DNA of 64,000 bases from Chryseolinea soli (lineage in GTDB: Bacteria > Bacteroidota > Bacteroidia > Cytophagales > Cyclobacteriaceae), in NCBI RefSeq assembly GCF_003589925.1, contig NZ_CP032382.1, positions 682,001 to 746,000 on the forward strand, written 5' to 3'. Below the pieces are notes generated by a model that saw nothing but the letters and a program-made list of their open reading frames with translations, was not told the origin of the DNA and made no database searches. Shown here piece after piece: positions 34,757 to 43,121 of this stretch (position 1 is the first letter of the stretch; each line of letters opens with the position of its first letter). Both the position numbers and the translations under genes were made by a program.

Positions 34757-34776
34757 ACGCAAAAGTGTTTTTGCGT
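34757..34776 (+). terminator. Possible intrinsic terminator after the 128-residue hypothetical
   Basis: ACGCAAAA and TTTTGCGT form a perfect 8-base stem around GTGT, and a run of five Ts starts seven bases later. The stem is AT-rich, so termination may be weak. Confidence 0.35.
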
Positions 34777-34826
34777 AACGTGATTTTTCTGTGCCTTTTT
34801 TGTGACCTTCTCTTTTCCAGTATTCA

Positions 34827-34861
34827 TAAAAAAGCCCCGCGACGGAAAACCGTGCGGGGCT
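34827..34861 (-). terminator. Strong intrinsic terminator for the small gene at 34918
   Basis: AGCCCCGC (34833-34840) pairs with GCGGGGCT (34854-34861), with further ACGG/CCGT pairing around a four-base loop. On the minus strand the stem is followed by six Ts. It lies 57 bases past the stop of the 67-residue gene. Confidence 0.85.
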
Positions 34862-34917
34862 ACCACGATGTTACATTCGTCCGGGTTAAGGATCGGAGTG
34901 CAACATACTGCTAAAGG

Positions 34918-35121
34918 CTAACGGATCATGTCTCTCCACTTGTTGATCAAGTGTTGTTTTTTCAACTTAAGCTTCGATTCATCCAAATACTCGACATGCT
35001 TGTCGGCGGTGATCTCCACTTTAAACACTTTGGCCGGCATTTGCGTGATCAGCTCAAGCACTTTGGCCTCTCTGCCGTCCAACAGCGTTATCAAGTCTCG
35101 TTTACGAATGAGTTGTTTCAT
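34918..35121 (-). CDS. Small hypothetical protein, 67 residues
   Basis: A short basic protein (MKQLIRKRDLITLLDGREAK at the start, LKLKKQHLINKWRDMIR at the end) with no membrane segment. I do not recognise the family. Two things argue that it is a real gene: the composition is that of a folded protein, and a strong intrinsic terminator on the same strand lies 57 bases after the stop codon. The size and charge would fit a small regulator or RNA-binding protein, but this is a guess. It is divergent from the ECF sigma factor gene, 279 bases away. Confidence 0.65.
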   Translation of the reverse strand: MKQLIRKRDLITLLDGREAKVLELITQMPAKVFKVEITADKHVEYLDESKLKLKKQHLINKWRDMIR

Positions 35122-35327
35122 TTGGGTTTCTTTTTAATTAGCGGCCGGTAGGGTTGGGCTTCTAATCAAAATCAGGCGTCCTTCTCACCTGTCACTACAA
35201 ACAGGTTCAAAAATTGTACCGTGTACGGTTGATTGAGTCAAGGGTCGTTCATGGTCTAGGTTTTTGGGTTCAACGGTATAGCACGCCAGCTTTATTCAAC
35301 CCCCAACCCAGACCAAAAGAAAACTGA

Positions 35328-35367
35328 TTTTCCCAAATCTGAACTAATCTTATCCAGGATTGGGAAA
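35328..35367. promoter_or_regulatory. Inverted repeat TTTCCCAA ... TTGGGAAA upstream of the ECF sigma gene
   Basis: Eight-base perfect arms at 35328-35335 and 35360-35367 flank 24 bases and end 33 bases before the sigma factor ATG. The arms are 32 bases apart centre to centre, close to three helical turns, so a dimeric regulator could bind both. Confidence 0.4.
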
Positions 35368-35400
35368 TTTGCCGGCTGTAAACGCTCAACCCGAACCCTC

Positions 35401-35970
35401 ATGCAAGACTTCTCCGAAAAGAATTTTCAGGACCTGTTCCGGCAGCACCATCGGGAACTCTGCAACATGGCCTACAACCTGGTGAACGACCCAGACGCTG
35501 CCAAAGACATCGTACAGGAAGTTTTTGCAAAACTGTGGACCGGCCGCCACCACCTGGACCTGGATGGCCCCATTAAACACTATCTCTTTAAAGCCACCGC
35601 CCACACCGCCTATAACCACCTGCGATTCCAGAAAAAGATCCTTCGCCTGCGGGACCACGTGACCGACGACACCCTCCACGCCCACCCCGGGACCGACCGC
35701 GTGGAATTCACGGAACTGGAACACCACGTGCGCCTGGCCATCGACAATCTTCCACCCCAATGCAAGACCATCTATATGCTCAATCGCCAGGAGGGTATGA
35801 AATACCAGGAGATCGCCGACGTGCTGCGGCTTTCGCCAAAAACCGTGGAGAACCAAATGGGCATTGCCCTGGAAAAGCTTCGCGTGGCGCTGAAGCCGTT
35901 TATTACAGTGAAATCGTTTGTGGCACTGGCTTTGGCCGGATGGATAGTCTATTATTTACTATTACAATGA
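35401..35970 (+). CDS. ECF-type RNA polymerase sigma factor (Bacteroidota sigma-70 family)
   Basis: A 189-residue ECF sigma factor with region 2 (about 10-75; LFRQHHRELCNMAYNLVNDP, then DIVQEVFAKLW, which binds core polymerase and the -10 box) and region 4 (115-170; LPPQCKTIYMLNRQEGMKYQ and the recognition helix LRLSPKTVENQM). It is of the FecI-like branch. A hydrophobic C-terminal tail (SFVALALAGWIVYYLLL) is present and may touch the membrane. The FecR-type anti-sigma gene follows 70 bases downstream, so the two form a cell-surface-type signalling pair, but no TonB-dependent receptor gene is adjacent. Confidence 0.92.
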   Translation: MQDFSEKNFQDLFRQHHRELCNMAYNLVNDPDAAKDIVQEVFAKLWTGRHHLDLDGPIKHYLFKATAHTAYNHLRFQKKILRLRDHVTDDTLHAHPGTDRVEFTELEHHVRLAIDNLPPQCKTIYMLNRQEGMKYQEIADVLRLSPKTVENQMGIALEKLRVALKPFITVKSFVALALAGWIVYYLLLQ

Positions 35971-36040
35971 TTATTTCTGGTCGCTTTGGGGGTTCCTGGC
36001 CTGTTGTGTGCTATGAGAGAAGACGTGCAGAAGATACTCT

Positions 36041-37138
36041 ATGAAGGACCATCAGTCTCAGGAAGCAGCCATTATCGCTTATTTGTCCAACGAGCTGGAT
36101 GAGGCCGGTCGCTTAGCGCTGGAATCCTGGCTGCAGGAATCGGATGAGCACCGCCGTATCTTCCAGGAAGCGAAGGCGCTTTGGAAAAACTCCGGAAAGA
36201 AACTTGTCCTCTATAATCCCGATACCGAGACCGAACTCACGCGCCTCCTGGAACGCATCAAAAAAGACGAAACGGACCGCACAAAAATCAGCCGCGCGTT
36301 TCCCGACCGGGCGTTGTTCCTGAAGGTTGCTGCTTGTCTGCTCATCGTCATGCTTTCGGTGTACGCTTATTTCACCCTGACGCCGGCTGCTGAATTCGAA
36401 CGGACCACCGGCGATCAGGTCGCCAGCTTTTATCTCCCCGACAGCAGCAGAGTTTGGTTGAATACACATAGCCGGCTTTCCTACACAAAAGAATTTCACG
36501 GCAACCTCCGGCGGGTGACGCTGGAAGGCGAGGGTTATTTTCAAGTGACTCCCGATGCAAGCCGCCCCTTCGAGGTGGTCACCGGCGCCACCACCACGCG
36601 CGTCTTGGGAACATCCTTTAACGTGAAGGCGCAGGATACCCTCACAACACTTTCCGTTACGGAAGGGAAAGTAAAATTTGCTGCCACGGGAGAGCCGGAA
36701 AGCGAAGTGCTCGTCACCACCCACGAACACGCCACCTTCAGTACGCGACAGCGAACGGTAACAAAAACCGAAGTCACCGATATGGGTTTTTCGTCGTGGC
36801 GTAAAAAGAATAACCCCGTCTACGAAGAAGAGGCACGGAACGCCAAAACGTTTCTTCATCACCATCACACGTGGAAGAAAAATCCCATCCGTCAAACGGT
36901 CATCAACGGACGTCTCCGGAACACCGCTTCGCTGACTACTTATAAAAATGTCGTGTTGTTGGTTACGTATGGAAAATCTGCTGACGCCACTCGCGTCACG
37001 CGCTTCACGATTGTCGAGCCGATAAAACCGGGGCAGGAAGTGGCGTATCAGCGACGGCTGGTGGACACGTTCACCGAGACGGCGTTTGTCCGAATGGTGG
37101 TGGAGTCGGCGGAGGTGGTGCTGGACGATGCTCGCTAG
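36041..37138 (+). CDS. FecR-type anti-sigma factor with unusual C-terminal domain
   Basis: A 365-residue membrane anti-sigma factor. The cytoplasmic N-terminus (1-90) begins with a DUF4880-like helical part that would hold the sigma factor, one membrane helix follows at about 93-112, and a periplasmic FecR domain lies at 115-215 (DQVASFYLPDSSRVWLNTHS, then LEGEGYFQVTPDASRPFEV). The family normally ends with a DUF4974 secretin-like domain that contacts a receptor. Here that part is missing. Residues 255-365 instead form a different beta-rich domain (INGRLRNTASLTTYKNVVLL). The histidine run HHHH at 273-276 is also unusual. The signal sensed may therefore not come from a SusC-type receptor. Confidence 0.85.
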   Translation: MKDHQSQEAAIIAYLSNELDEAGRLALESWLQESDEHRRIFQEAKALWKNSGKKLVLYNPDTETELTRLLERIKKDETDRTKISRAFPDRALFLKVAACLLIVMLSVYAYFTLTPAAEFERTTGDQVASFYLPDSSRVWLNTHSRLSYTKEFHGNLRRVTLEGEGYFQVTPDASRPFEVVTGATTTRVLGTSFNVKAQDTLTTLSVTEGKVKFAATGEPESEVLVTTHEHATFSTRQRTVTKTEVTDMGFSSWRKKNNPVYEEEARNAKTFLHHHHTWKKNPIRQTVINGRLRNTASLTTYKNVVLLVTYGKSADATRVTRFTIVEPIKPGQEVAYQRRLVDTFTETAFVRMVVESAEVVLDDAR

Positions 37139-37411
37139 TCCAAGGCACGCCCCATTTAGTTGCCAACGGAACTGTGAAAAATTTTACACATCCAGGTTTA
37201 CCATGAATGTGTGAACGCTTAAAATAAACTTAAACTTCTGGGCATACTACCATAACCAGATTTTGAAAAACGCATCGGCAACATTCCAATCCACCCCGCC
37301 AGATAAGACATTACCTTGAATTCCACAATTTCACTAGAAATAGGTTGGTCAATAGGTAAAAATCAAGAATGAACGGTTATTTTTAAAGCTGATAAAACTA
37401 CCCTTGCCTCA

Positions 37412-38590
37412 ATGTTTGAATTTTTGAACAGATTGCCCGATCGGCTCAAACGGATCACGACCGGTGCCGAGCTCATCCGGGAAATCGACGGCCTTCGCTT
37501 CATTGCCATTTTTACCGTTCTCATCCAGCACCTGCACGAACGTTTTGTACGGAATACGATCATCGAGTTTTCCAGCCCGGTGGAAGACAATGTCCTGGCG
37601 TTTGTGGCCACGCGGGGTTTTATCGGGGTCTATGTGTTTTTCATCATCAGCGGTTTTATCCTGGCGCTACCGTTTGCGGCCAAGCGTCTGGCCGGGCAAA
37701 CGGAAATGAAACTGAAAAACTACTATATCCGCCGGCTCACCCGCCTGGAACCACCCTACATCATTTGGATGTCGATCATGTTTGTGGCGTTTGTCCTTTT
37801 CAAGCACCAAAGTTTTGCCGAATACCTGCCGCATTATTTTGCCAATATCACCTACACCCACGGGCTTATTTATCAAGGTTGGTCGCTCATCAACCCCGCC
37901 ACGTGGACGCTAGAGGTCGAAGTCCAGTTCTATGTGCTGGCGCCTTTCCTCGCCTGGGGATTTTTCTCCATCCGCAACAAGGTGACGCGGCGCATTTGCA
38001 TGACGTTGTTCATTTTTCTTTTCATGATCGTGCAGCAGAAGTTTGAATTCTTCCGCCTGCCCTATTACCTCACCGTGCTGGGATATCTTCACTATTTCCT
38101 CATCGGCTTTATCCTCACCGACATTTACCTGGTGGATTGGAAAGAGGTACGCCCCCGGCGCAATACGCTTTTCGATTTCCTGGCGCTGGCTTCGCTGGTA
38201 TTGGTCATTCTCGTTTGGGATTGGGAATTCAATTTCCCCGATCGTTTGGCGGAAGCGGTGTTGTTCTTTGTTTTCTTTTATTCTGTTTTCCGTGGCAACT
38301 ATGCAAACCGCTTTGTCACCAACCGTTGGATCATGTCCATTGGTGGCATGTGCTACACGATCTATCTCGTTCACTTGCCGCTCGCAGAGTTCCTGATGAT
38401 CCTGACCCGTAATTTGCAGATCACGAACTATTACGAAGTGAACCTCATCGTGCAAGCGGTTATTTTCCTACCGTTGGTGTTTGTGGTGAGCGTGATCAGC
38501 TACCTGCTGTTCGAGAAGCCGTTCATGAACAAGGATTGGCCCAAAGTGGTTATCAACCTGCTATCCTCCAAGACCCGCAGCACCTTGTAG
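37412..38590 (+). CDS. Acyltransferase 3 family membrane protein (OafA/YrhL-like)
   Basis: A 392-residue integral membrane O-acyltransferase with about ten helices. The family's N-terminal signature REIDGLRFIAIFTVLIQHLH holds the catalytic-type histidine, and the RRLTRLEPPYIIW loop follows. These enzymes add acetyl or other acyl groups to sugars of surface polysaccharides, lipids or peptidoglycan at the inner membrane. It begins a three-gene run with a small membrane protein and an O-antigen-ligase-like protein, which points to modification or assembly of a surface glycan. The N-terminal 25 residues before the signature are cytoplasmic. Confidence 0.92.
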   Translation: MFEFLNRLPDRLKRITTGAELIREIDGLRFIAIFTVLIQHLHERFVRNTIIEFSSPVEDNVLAFVATRGFIGVYVFFIISGFILALPFAAKRLAGQTEMKLKNYYIRRLTRLEPPYIIWMSIMFVAFVLFKHQSFAEYLPHYFANITYTHGLIYQGWSLINPATWTLEVEVQFYVLAPFLAWGFFSIRNKVTRRICMTLFIFLFMIVQQKFEFFRLPYYLTVLGYLHYFLIGFILTDIYLVDWKEVRPRRNTLFDFLALASLVLVILVWDWEFNFPDRLAEAVLFFVFFYSVFRGNYANRFVTNRWIMSIGGMCYTIYLVHLPLAEFLMILTRNLQITNYYEVNLIVQAVIFLPLVFVVSVISYLLFEKPFMNKDWPKVVINLLSSKTRSTL

Positions 38591-38682
38591 GGCGAGGAGG
38601 ATGAAGCGTCCAGCCTGAACCGGCTGGCAGAATGACCATCCAAATCCACAAATCGGGCGATCCGGGAAAGCGTCAAATTCGC

Positions 38683-38690
38683 TATCTTTG
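38683..38690 (+). promoter_or_regulatory. -7 box TATCTTTG upstream of the small membrane protein
   Basis: A perfect TAnnTTTG match 17 bases before the ATG at 38707. If used, it makes the upstream part of the open frame untranslated and gives the two following genes their own transcript. No clear -33 element is seen. Confidence 0.5.
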
Positions 38691-38706
38691 GTGCGAATGC
38701 CCCAAA

Positions 38707-38826
38707 ATGCTGCAGCGCATGGACGATGAGAATAAAATCGGCTTCGAAAAAATTCACAGGTTTGCCCTGATCTTGCTGGGCGCGGTCACCTCCTTGTTCT
38801 TCTTCTATAAAATTCTGTTTGGATAA
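38707..38826 (+). CDS. 39-residue single-helix membrane protein
   Basis: A tiny protein with an acidic/basic cytoplasmic end (MLQRMDDENKIGFEKIHR) and one hydrophobic helix (FALILLGAVTSLFFFYKILF). Its stop codon overlaps the start of the O-antigen-ligase-like gene as TAATG, which indicates coupled translation. The frame is open back to an ATG at 38632, but a TATCTTTG promoter box lies in between, so the starts at 38707 or 38719 are preferred. A single-pass partner of a polysaccharide polymerase or ligase is a reasonable inference from position; I do not recognise the family. Confidence 0.55.
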   Translation: MLQRMDDENKIGFEKIHRFALILLGAVTSLFFFYKILFG

Positions 38827-40286
38827 TGCCTGCGCCTGTCTTTTCCCTCCGGAATTCGTGGCTCATGGGCATCCTGCTCATCGCGCTCAACGTCGGCGTC
38901 CTGTTGCTCGCGAATCTTTTCGGCATTGTCATTAATGTGCTGGTCGTCGGCATCATCTTGTTTGTTTCCGTTTTTTACATCTCGTACCGGTTCCCGCGCT
39001 ATAACATATTTTTTCTGCTGGCCAGTAGCTTTCTGATCCCGTTTTTTATCAAAGCATTCGGATTGTTTGGCATACCGGTGGGCGAGGCCATTCAGGGGCT
39101 TTGTTTTGTCATTTTGCTCACGCTCATCCTCAACGGCCGGATCGGTGGTCTGAAAACTTTACCGGGCATTTTGCTTTCCCTCTGGGTCTTTTACCTGTTT
39201 CTCCAACTGCTCAACCCTGCCGCCACCTCGCGTGTGGCCGGAGCGCTGGCCTTGCGTGGATACATCCCCCTGATCTCGGCATTCTTCATTGTTTATTCCT
39301 CGATCGAAAGCAAAAAGGATATTCACGCGCTTTACATCGCCTGGTTTTCGCTGGGATTGCTTTGCGGTATGTACGGATTGTTCCAGGAATTTGCCGGCTT
39401 ACCCTCCTTCGACTATGCCTGGGCCAGCAGTGATGAGAATTTGTATGGGGCCTTGTTCACCTGGGGCCGCCTGCGCAAATTCTCATTCTTCTTCTCTCCT
39501 TCCGAATTTGGGATGGTGATGGCCATCACCGGCGTTGCCGCTTTCATTGTCTTTTTCTACGAAACGAAATTGAGGTTGCGCATACTTTCGGTCATTACGT
39601 GCTTTGTTTGTTTTTGGTCAATGCTCTATACCGGTTCGCGCACGGCCATGATCATGCTGCCGGTGGGCATGGTTATCTTTGCCGCCATCACGTTGCATCG
39701 CAAAGTGCTGATTGTCGTGGGGTGTTTTATTCTGATCGGCGCGGCGGTAGTGGTCGGGCCTTCATCCGGAGCGTTGTATGTGATGAGCACTGCTTTCTCC
39801 GGCACCGACGATCCGTCCATGGCGGTGCGCCTGAGAAACCAGGCAACCATACGGGCCTACATTCGTGCCAATCCCATAGGCTTTGGGTTGGGTAGCACCG
39901 GCTACCTGGGGATGAAATATTCACCCAACACCTTCATCGGTTCATTCCCGCCCGACTCTGAGTACGTGAAGATCGCTATTGAAACCGGCTGGGTTGGGCT
40001 GCTCTTATGGTGTGCCATCTCGGCCATCATGTTCGGGTACGGTGTCTCCATCTACTTCAAAACACGTGACCCGGTGTGGCGATCGGTAGTCATCATTGCG
40101 CTTACGGTTTTCTTTATGATGATCGTCGGGCTATATCCGCAGGAAGTGTTCTTCATTTCCCAGGTGCTTTCCATTATCTTCATGACCATGCTGGGACTCA
40201 TCGCCCGCATCGATGCACGGGTGAGGCCCGGGGAACCGCGCCTTCCTGAGGCGGAGGAATACGAAGCGGAGGAATATCTTCCGTAA
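38826..40286 (+). CDS. O-antigen ligase/polymerase-like membrane protein (Wzy_C family)
   Basis: A 486-residue polytopic inner-membrane protein with about twelve helices, a larger periplasmic loop in the second half, and the phrase FWSMLYTGSRTAMIMLPVGM, typical of O-antigen ligase/Wzy-like proteins. These link or extend lipid-carried glycans on the periplasmic side. The loop (FGLGSTGYLGMKYSPNTFIG) carries the gly-rich turn seen before the catalytic histidine or arginine region, but no specific residue can be assigned. The C-terminus ends in an acidic repeat EAEEYEAEEYLP. It overlaps the 39-residue gene and follows the acyltransferase. Confidence 0.87.
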   Translation: MPAPVFSLRNSWLMGILLIALNVGVLLLANLFGIVINVLVVGIILFVSVFYISYRFPRYNIFFLLASSFLIPFFIKAFGLFGIPVGEAIQGLCFVILLTLILNGRIGGLKTLPGILLSLWVFYLFLQLLNPAATSRVAGALALRGYIPLISAFFIVYSSIESKKDIHALYIAWFSLGLLCGMYGLFQEFAGLPSFDYAWASSDENLYGALFTWGRLRKFSFFFSPSEFGMVMAITGVAAFIVFFYETKLRLRILSVITCFVCFWSMLYTGSRTAMIMLPVGMVIFAAITLHRKVLIVVGCFILIGAAVVVGPSSGALYVMSTAFSGTDDPSMAVRLRNQATIRAYIRANPIGFGLGSTGYLGMKYSPNTFIGSFPPDSEYVKIAIETGWVGLLLWCAISAIMFGYGVSIYFKTRDPVWRSVVIIALTVFFMMIVGLYPQEVFFISQVLSIIFMTMLGLIARIDARVRPGEPRLPEAEEYEAEEYLP

Positions 40287-40329
40287 CTACGCGATATTTT
40301 GACCCTACGCTTGGAAACGCATCGCGGCG

Positions 40330-40644
40330 TTATTCCGCGGTTGTCGCTTTGCGCAGAATGGTCTTGTCGATATAAAATGTTCCAAAGGGGATAAAGCTGG
40401 CCAGCAATACTTTCCAGGTGGTGGTCATAAATTTCCAACGCTGCTCCACGGCCACGCCCAGGGTGATGATGACATACACCACGAACAAGACGCCGTGCAC
40501 GGGACCGATGGTCTTCACCAGCATGGGATTGCCCATCAAATACTTGACCGGCACACCGACAAATACCAGGAGGATCAACGATAAACCTTCGAGAAATGCT
40601 ACGAGGCGCAACCGGCCGAGCGGTGATTGGAGATATTGTTTCAT
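40330..40644 (-). CDS. DUF3817 family membrane protein
   Basis: A 104-residue protein with three membrane helices and the DUF3817 pattern: RLRLVAFLEGLSLILLVFVG, then VKYLMGNP and IGPVHGVLFVVYVI. The His in the PVHG motif and the short loops are conserved in the family, whose role is unknown. It is three bases downstream of the 153-residue membrane protein and therefore in the same operon. It converges with the O-antigen-ligase-like gene, whose stop is 44 bases away. Confidence 0.88.
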   Translation of the reverse strand: MKQYLQSPLGRLRLVAFLEGLSLILLVFVGVPVKYLMGNPMLVKTIGPVHGVLFVVYVIITLGVAVEQRWKFMTTTWKVLLASFIPFGTFYIDKTILRKATTAE

Positions 40645-40647
40645 ATT

Positions 40648-41109
40648 TTAAAATGGTCGTATATACGGACGATGGGCCCATGGCAAAAAGGGCCACGGAA
40701 CGGCCAGCAATATAACGAGCAGCGCCACGCCAAACCAACCCAGCATGGTCCGGAATTTATCGCGGCTGGAAGCTTTTCGTTTTGCCCGCGCAGAGCCCAG
40801 GGTGATCATCACCACGGCCATCAGCATGCACGTGATGTGGATCAACCCAAAAAATGTTCCTTCGGTGTATCCAGCGGATTTAGCGCTAGAAAAATACGCT
40901 TTCACAAACGGACTGATCAGATACAAGTAGAAACCGGCCGTCAATTGAATATGCGCCAGCGTAGCCGTCCAGTGGCGCACGGCTTCATCGTGTTTTGTGA
41001 AATCCATTTGCAGCCGGTATCCACGGTAGGCGCGATAAAGAGCATACAACAGGCCGGCCAACACCGCCCAACGAAAAAGGGAATGAAACCATAAGACAAA
41101 GGCATACAT
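40648..41109 (-). CDS. Four-helix membrane protein of unknown function (153 residues)
   Basis: A hydrophobic protein with four predicted helices: FVLWFHSLFRWAVLAGLLYA, LAHIQLTAGFYLYLISPF, FFGLIHITCMLMAVVMITLG and a last one near WFGVALLVILLAV. Conserved-looking histidines occur in WFHSLFRW, LAHIQL and GLIHITC. This resembles small cytochrome-b-like proteins of Bacteroidota, and heme binding is possible but unproven. A GTG start eight codons upstream is open, but the ATG at 41109 is chosen. The DUF3817 gene follows by three bases, so the two are translated together. Confidence 0.75.
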   Translation of the reverse strand: MYAFVLWFHSLFRWAVLAGLLYALYRAYRGYRLQMDFTKHDEAVRHWTATLAHIQLTAGFYLYLISPFVKAYFSSAKSAGYTEGTFFGLIHITCMLMAVVMITLGSARAKRKASSRDKFRTMLGWFGVALLVILLAVPWPFLPWAHRPYIRPF

Positions 41110-41181
41110 GAGGGGCGTCGATTTGTTCCTCACAAAAGAAGACCGAAACCTGCTGCTGGATTAGGATGAATGCGGACTCTT

Positions 41182-42138
41182 TTAGGATTTTTCAATCCTG
41201 TTCCGGAATTGCAGCGGCGTCACGCCTTCCTGTTTCTTGAACAAGCGGCTGAAATAGGATGGATCAAAAAGACCAACTTCCGCGGCGATCTCGCTGACCG
41301 ACAAATTACTTTGGTGCAGCAACACTTTCGCCTCCAACACCAGCGCCTCATCAATCCATTTGGTTGGCGATTTGCCCGTGACGGCTTTAACGGATTTGTT
41401 GAGGTGATTGGCGCTGATGTTCAGCAAAGCCGCATAATCGCCTACGCGGTGATGCGATTTGCTATGCGTAAATAACAGTGCTTTGAAACGATTTGTGAGA
41501 TGCCCCGCCGGCGATGGTTTGTCCACCGACACGTTCGTGCGCGCTTGATTGATTTCACATAACAACGCGATAAAGTTCGACTGGATCACATCGATGTGAT
41601 CCAGTCCATGTTTGGAATATTCGTTGAGCAATCTTTTGAAAAGATGCTCAACGTGCTGTGACGTCTCGCCGTCCAGTGCGATGCGTGGCGCGTTCCAGGG
41701 CTGTAGGAATTCGAAGTCTTTAAGCAACGCATGCTTGCTAAACTTCCCTAGCAGGCTGTCGTCCCGAAAATGACACAAATATCCTTTGTTCACATCGCGG
41801 TGCCGGAATGAAAAAACCTGGGTTGCCGGCACAACCAGACATTCATCCTTATAGATCGTGTACGACTCGCTGCCGATGGTCATGTTGGCTTCGCCGGACG
41901 TCAGGTAGATGAGCGTGTGCGCCGTCGAGCGCGCCGGTGGCACGGGCAGTTTGATCAGCCGCAACATGTCCTCTACACGCACGATAAAGAATTTTCCAAA
42001 ATCCGATTTCAGGATATTGTCCAACGCTTGTTCCTGCTGCATGAAACGGTCGCGAAAAGACCGGGTGTCATAGGTTTTTATCTTCGCTTCTTGCGCAACC
42101 TTTTTTTCTTTCTCTCCGCGGTATTTCCGTTGTTGCAT
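41182..42138 (-). CDS. AraC-family regulator with N-terminal sensor domain
   Basis: A 318-residue regulator with a cupin-like sensor domain (residues about 40-170; ARSTAHTLIYLTSGEANMTI and YTIYKDECLVVPATQVFSF) and a C-terminal AraC domain (YAALLNISANHLNKSVKAVT; then EIAAEVGLFDPSYFSRLFKK and GVTPLQFRNR). Its ATG overlaps the stop codon of the dehydrogenase gene as TAATG, so the two are expressed as a unit and the regulator probably controls its own operon. A lysine-rich N-terminal 20 residues precede the domain. Confidence 0.92.
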   Translation of the reverse strand: MQQRKYRGEKEKKVAQEAKIKTYDTRSFRDRFMQQEQALDNILKSDFGKFFIVRVEDMLRLIKLPVPPARSTAHTLIYLTSGEANMTIGSESYTIYKDECLVVPATQVFSFRHRDVNKGYLCHFRDDSLLGKFSKHALLKDFEFLQPWNAPRIALDGETSQHVEHLFKRLLNEYSKHGLDHIDVIQSNFIALLCEINQARTNVSVDKPSPAGHLTNRFKALLFTHSKSHHRVGDYAALLNISANHLNKSVKAVTGKSPTKWIDEALVLEAKVLLHQSNLSVSEIAAEVGLFDPSYFSRLFKKQEGVTPLQFRNRIEKS

Positions 42139-43004
42139 TACCTGTATTTTTTTTCCAGGTATTTGAAAATGGCCATGACGTCTTCTTCCGCGAAAGCGGT
42201 CTGTGAGGCTTGCTGATAGCTGTCGTGGACCGCCGGAAACATGGGCGTGTCCAATCCCGCGTCTTTCATCAGACGGAGGTCCTTGGCCATGAGCTTTAAG
42301 GCAAATGCAGGTGAAAAAGTATTGGCGACCAGGGATGACGATTTCAGCTTCAAGGCGGGACTGCCAAACGATCCCTCATTCATGATCGTGAGCATGTCTT
42401 CTTTTTTCACTCCGTTCTCTTCGGCAAAGACCACCATCTCGGCGAGGCCTTGCAGCGTGAGGGCTACAAAATAGTTCATCGCCAACTTTGCCGAGCTGCC
42501 GGCGCCCTGGCCACCCAGGTGCAATGATAGTTTTCCAATAACATCAAAAAGTGGTTTTGCTTTGGCATAGGCATCCGCTTCACCACCCGCTAAAATAATA
42601 AGCGTGCCATCCTGCGCAGGTTTCACGCTGCCTGACACCGGCGCTTCCAGGAATGCGATACCTCTTTGCAGACAACGGTCGGCCAAGTAGCGCGAAGTTT
42701 CAGGGGAAACCGTGCTCATATCGATCACCAGCTTGCCGGTGTGATTCTTTTCCAACAAGCCGTCTTTGCCATCGAATACCGCCTTCACGGCCACATCATC
42801 CGACACCATTGTGAAGATGATGTCGCATGATTCTATGATCGCGGCGGGGCTTGTGGCCGAAACTGCCCCGGCAGCAACGGCTTCCTTTTCCTTTTCTTTC
42901 GTGCGATTGAAGACCTGGACGCCATAACCGGCTTTCAACAAATTCTTTACGATCGGTGTGCCCATATTGCCCAGCCCAATCCATCCTACTTTTGGTTTAC
43001 TCAT
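42138..43004 (-). CDS. 3-hydroxyisobutyrate dehydrogenase-family NAD(P)-dependent oxidoreductase
   Basis: A 288-residue beta-hydroxyacid dehydrogenase. The N-terminal Rossmann motif VGWIGLGNMGTPIVKNLLKA is diagnostic, the substrate motif is FLEAPVSGSVKPAQDGTLII, and the catalytic lysine is in GAGSSAKLAMNYFVAL. Relatives include 3-hydroxyisobutyrate dehydrogenase, tartronate semialdehyde reductase, glyoxylate reductase and 6-phosphogluconate-type enzymes; GxGNMG with an NRT at the second strand end (VFNRTKEK) suggests NADPH. The open frame extends 27 codons upstream, but the motif begins at the chosen ATG. It is coupled to the AraC gene downstream. Confidence 0.9.
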   Translation of the reverse strand: MSKPKVGWIGLGNMGTPIVKNLLKAGYGVQVFNRTKEKEKEAVAAGAVSATSPAAIIESCDIIFTMVSDDVAVKAVFDGKDGLLEKNHTGKLVIDMSTVSPETSRYLADRCLQRGIAFLEAPVSGSVKPAQDGTLIILAGGEADAYAKAKPLFDVIGKLSLHLGGQGAGSSAKLAMNYFVALTLQGLAEMVVFAEENGVKKEDMLTIMNEGSFGSPALKLKSSSLVANTFSPAFALKLMAKDLRLMKDAGLDTPMFPAVHDSYQQASQTAFAEEDVMAIFKYLEKKYR

Positions 43005-43121
43005 CTTTTGTGCTTTAAAATTCAAAACTAATGTAGTGGGTAAATATTTCGCAATCGTTCTTCCGCAAACCAACATCATTAACATGCAGGGTGGTGCGCT
43101 TCAAACGATGCAACTGCAAGC

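Noticed and set aside
36113..36895. 260-codon minus-strand frame
   Set aside because: Lies opposite the FecR gene, which has clear domains.
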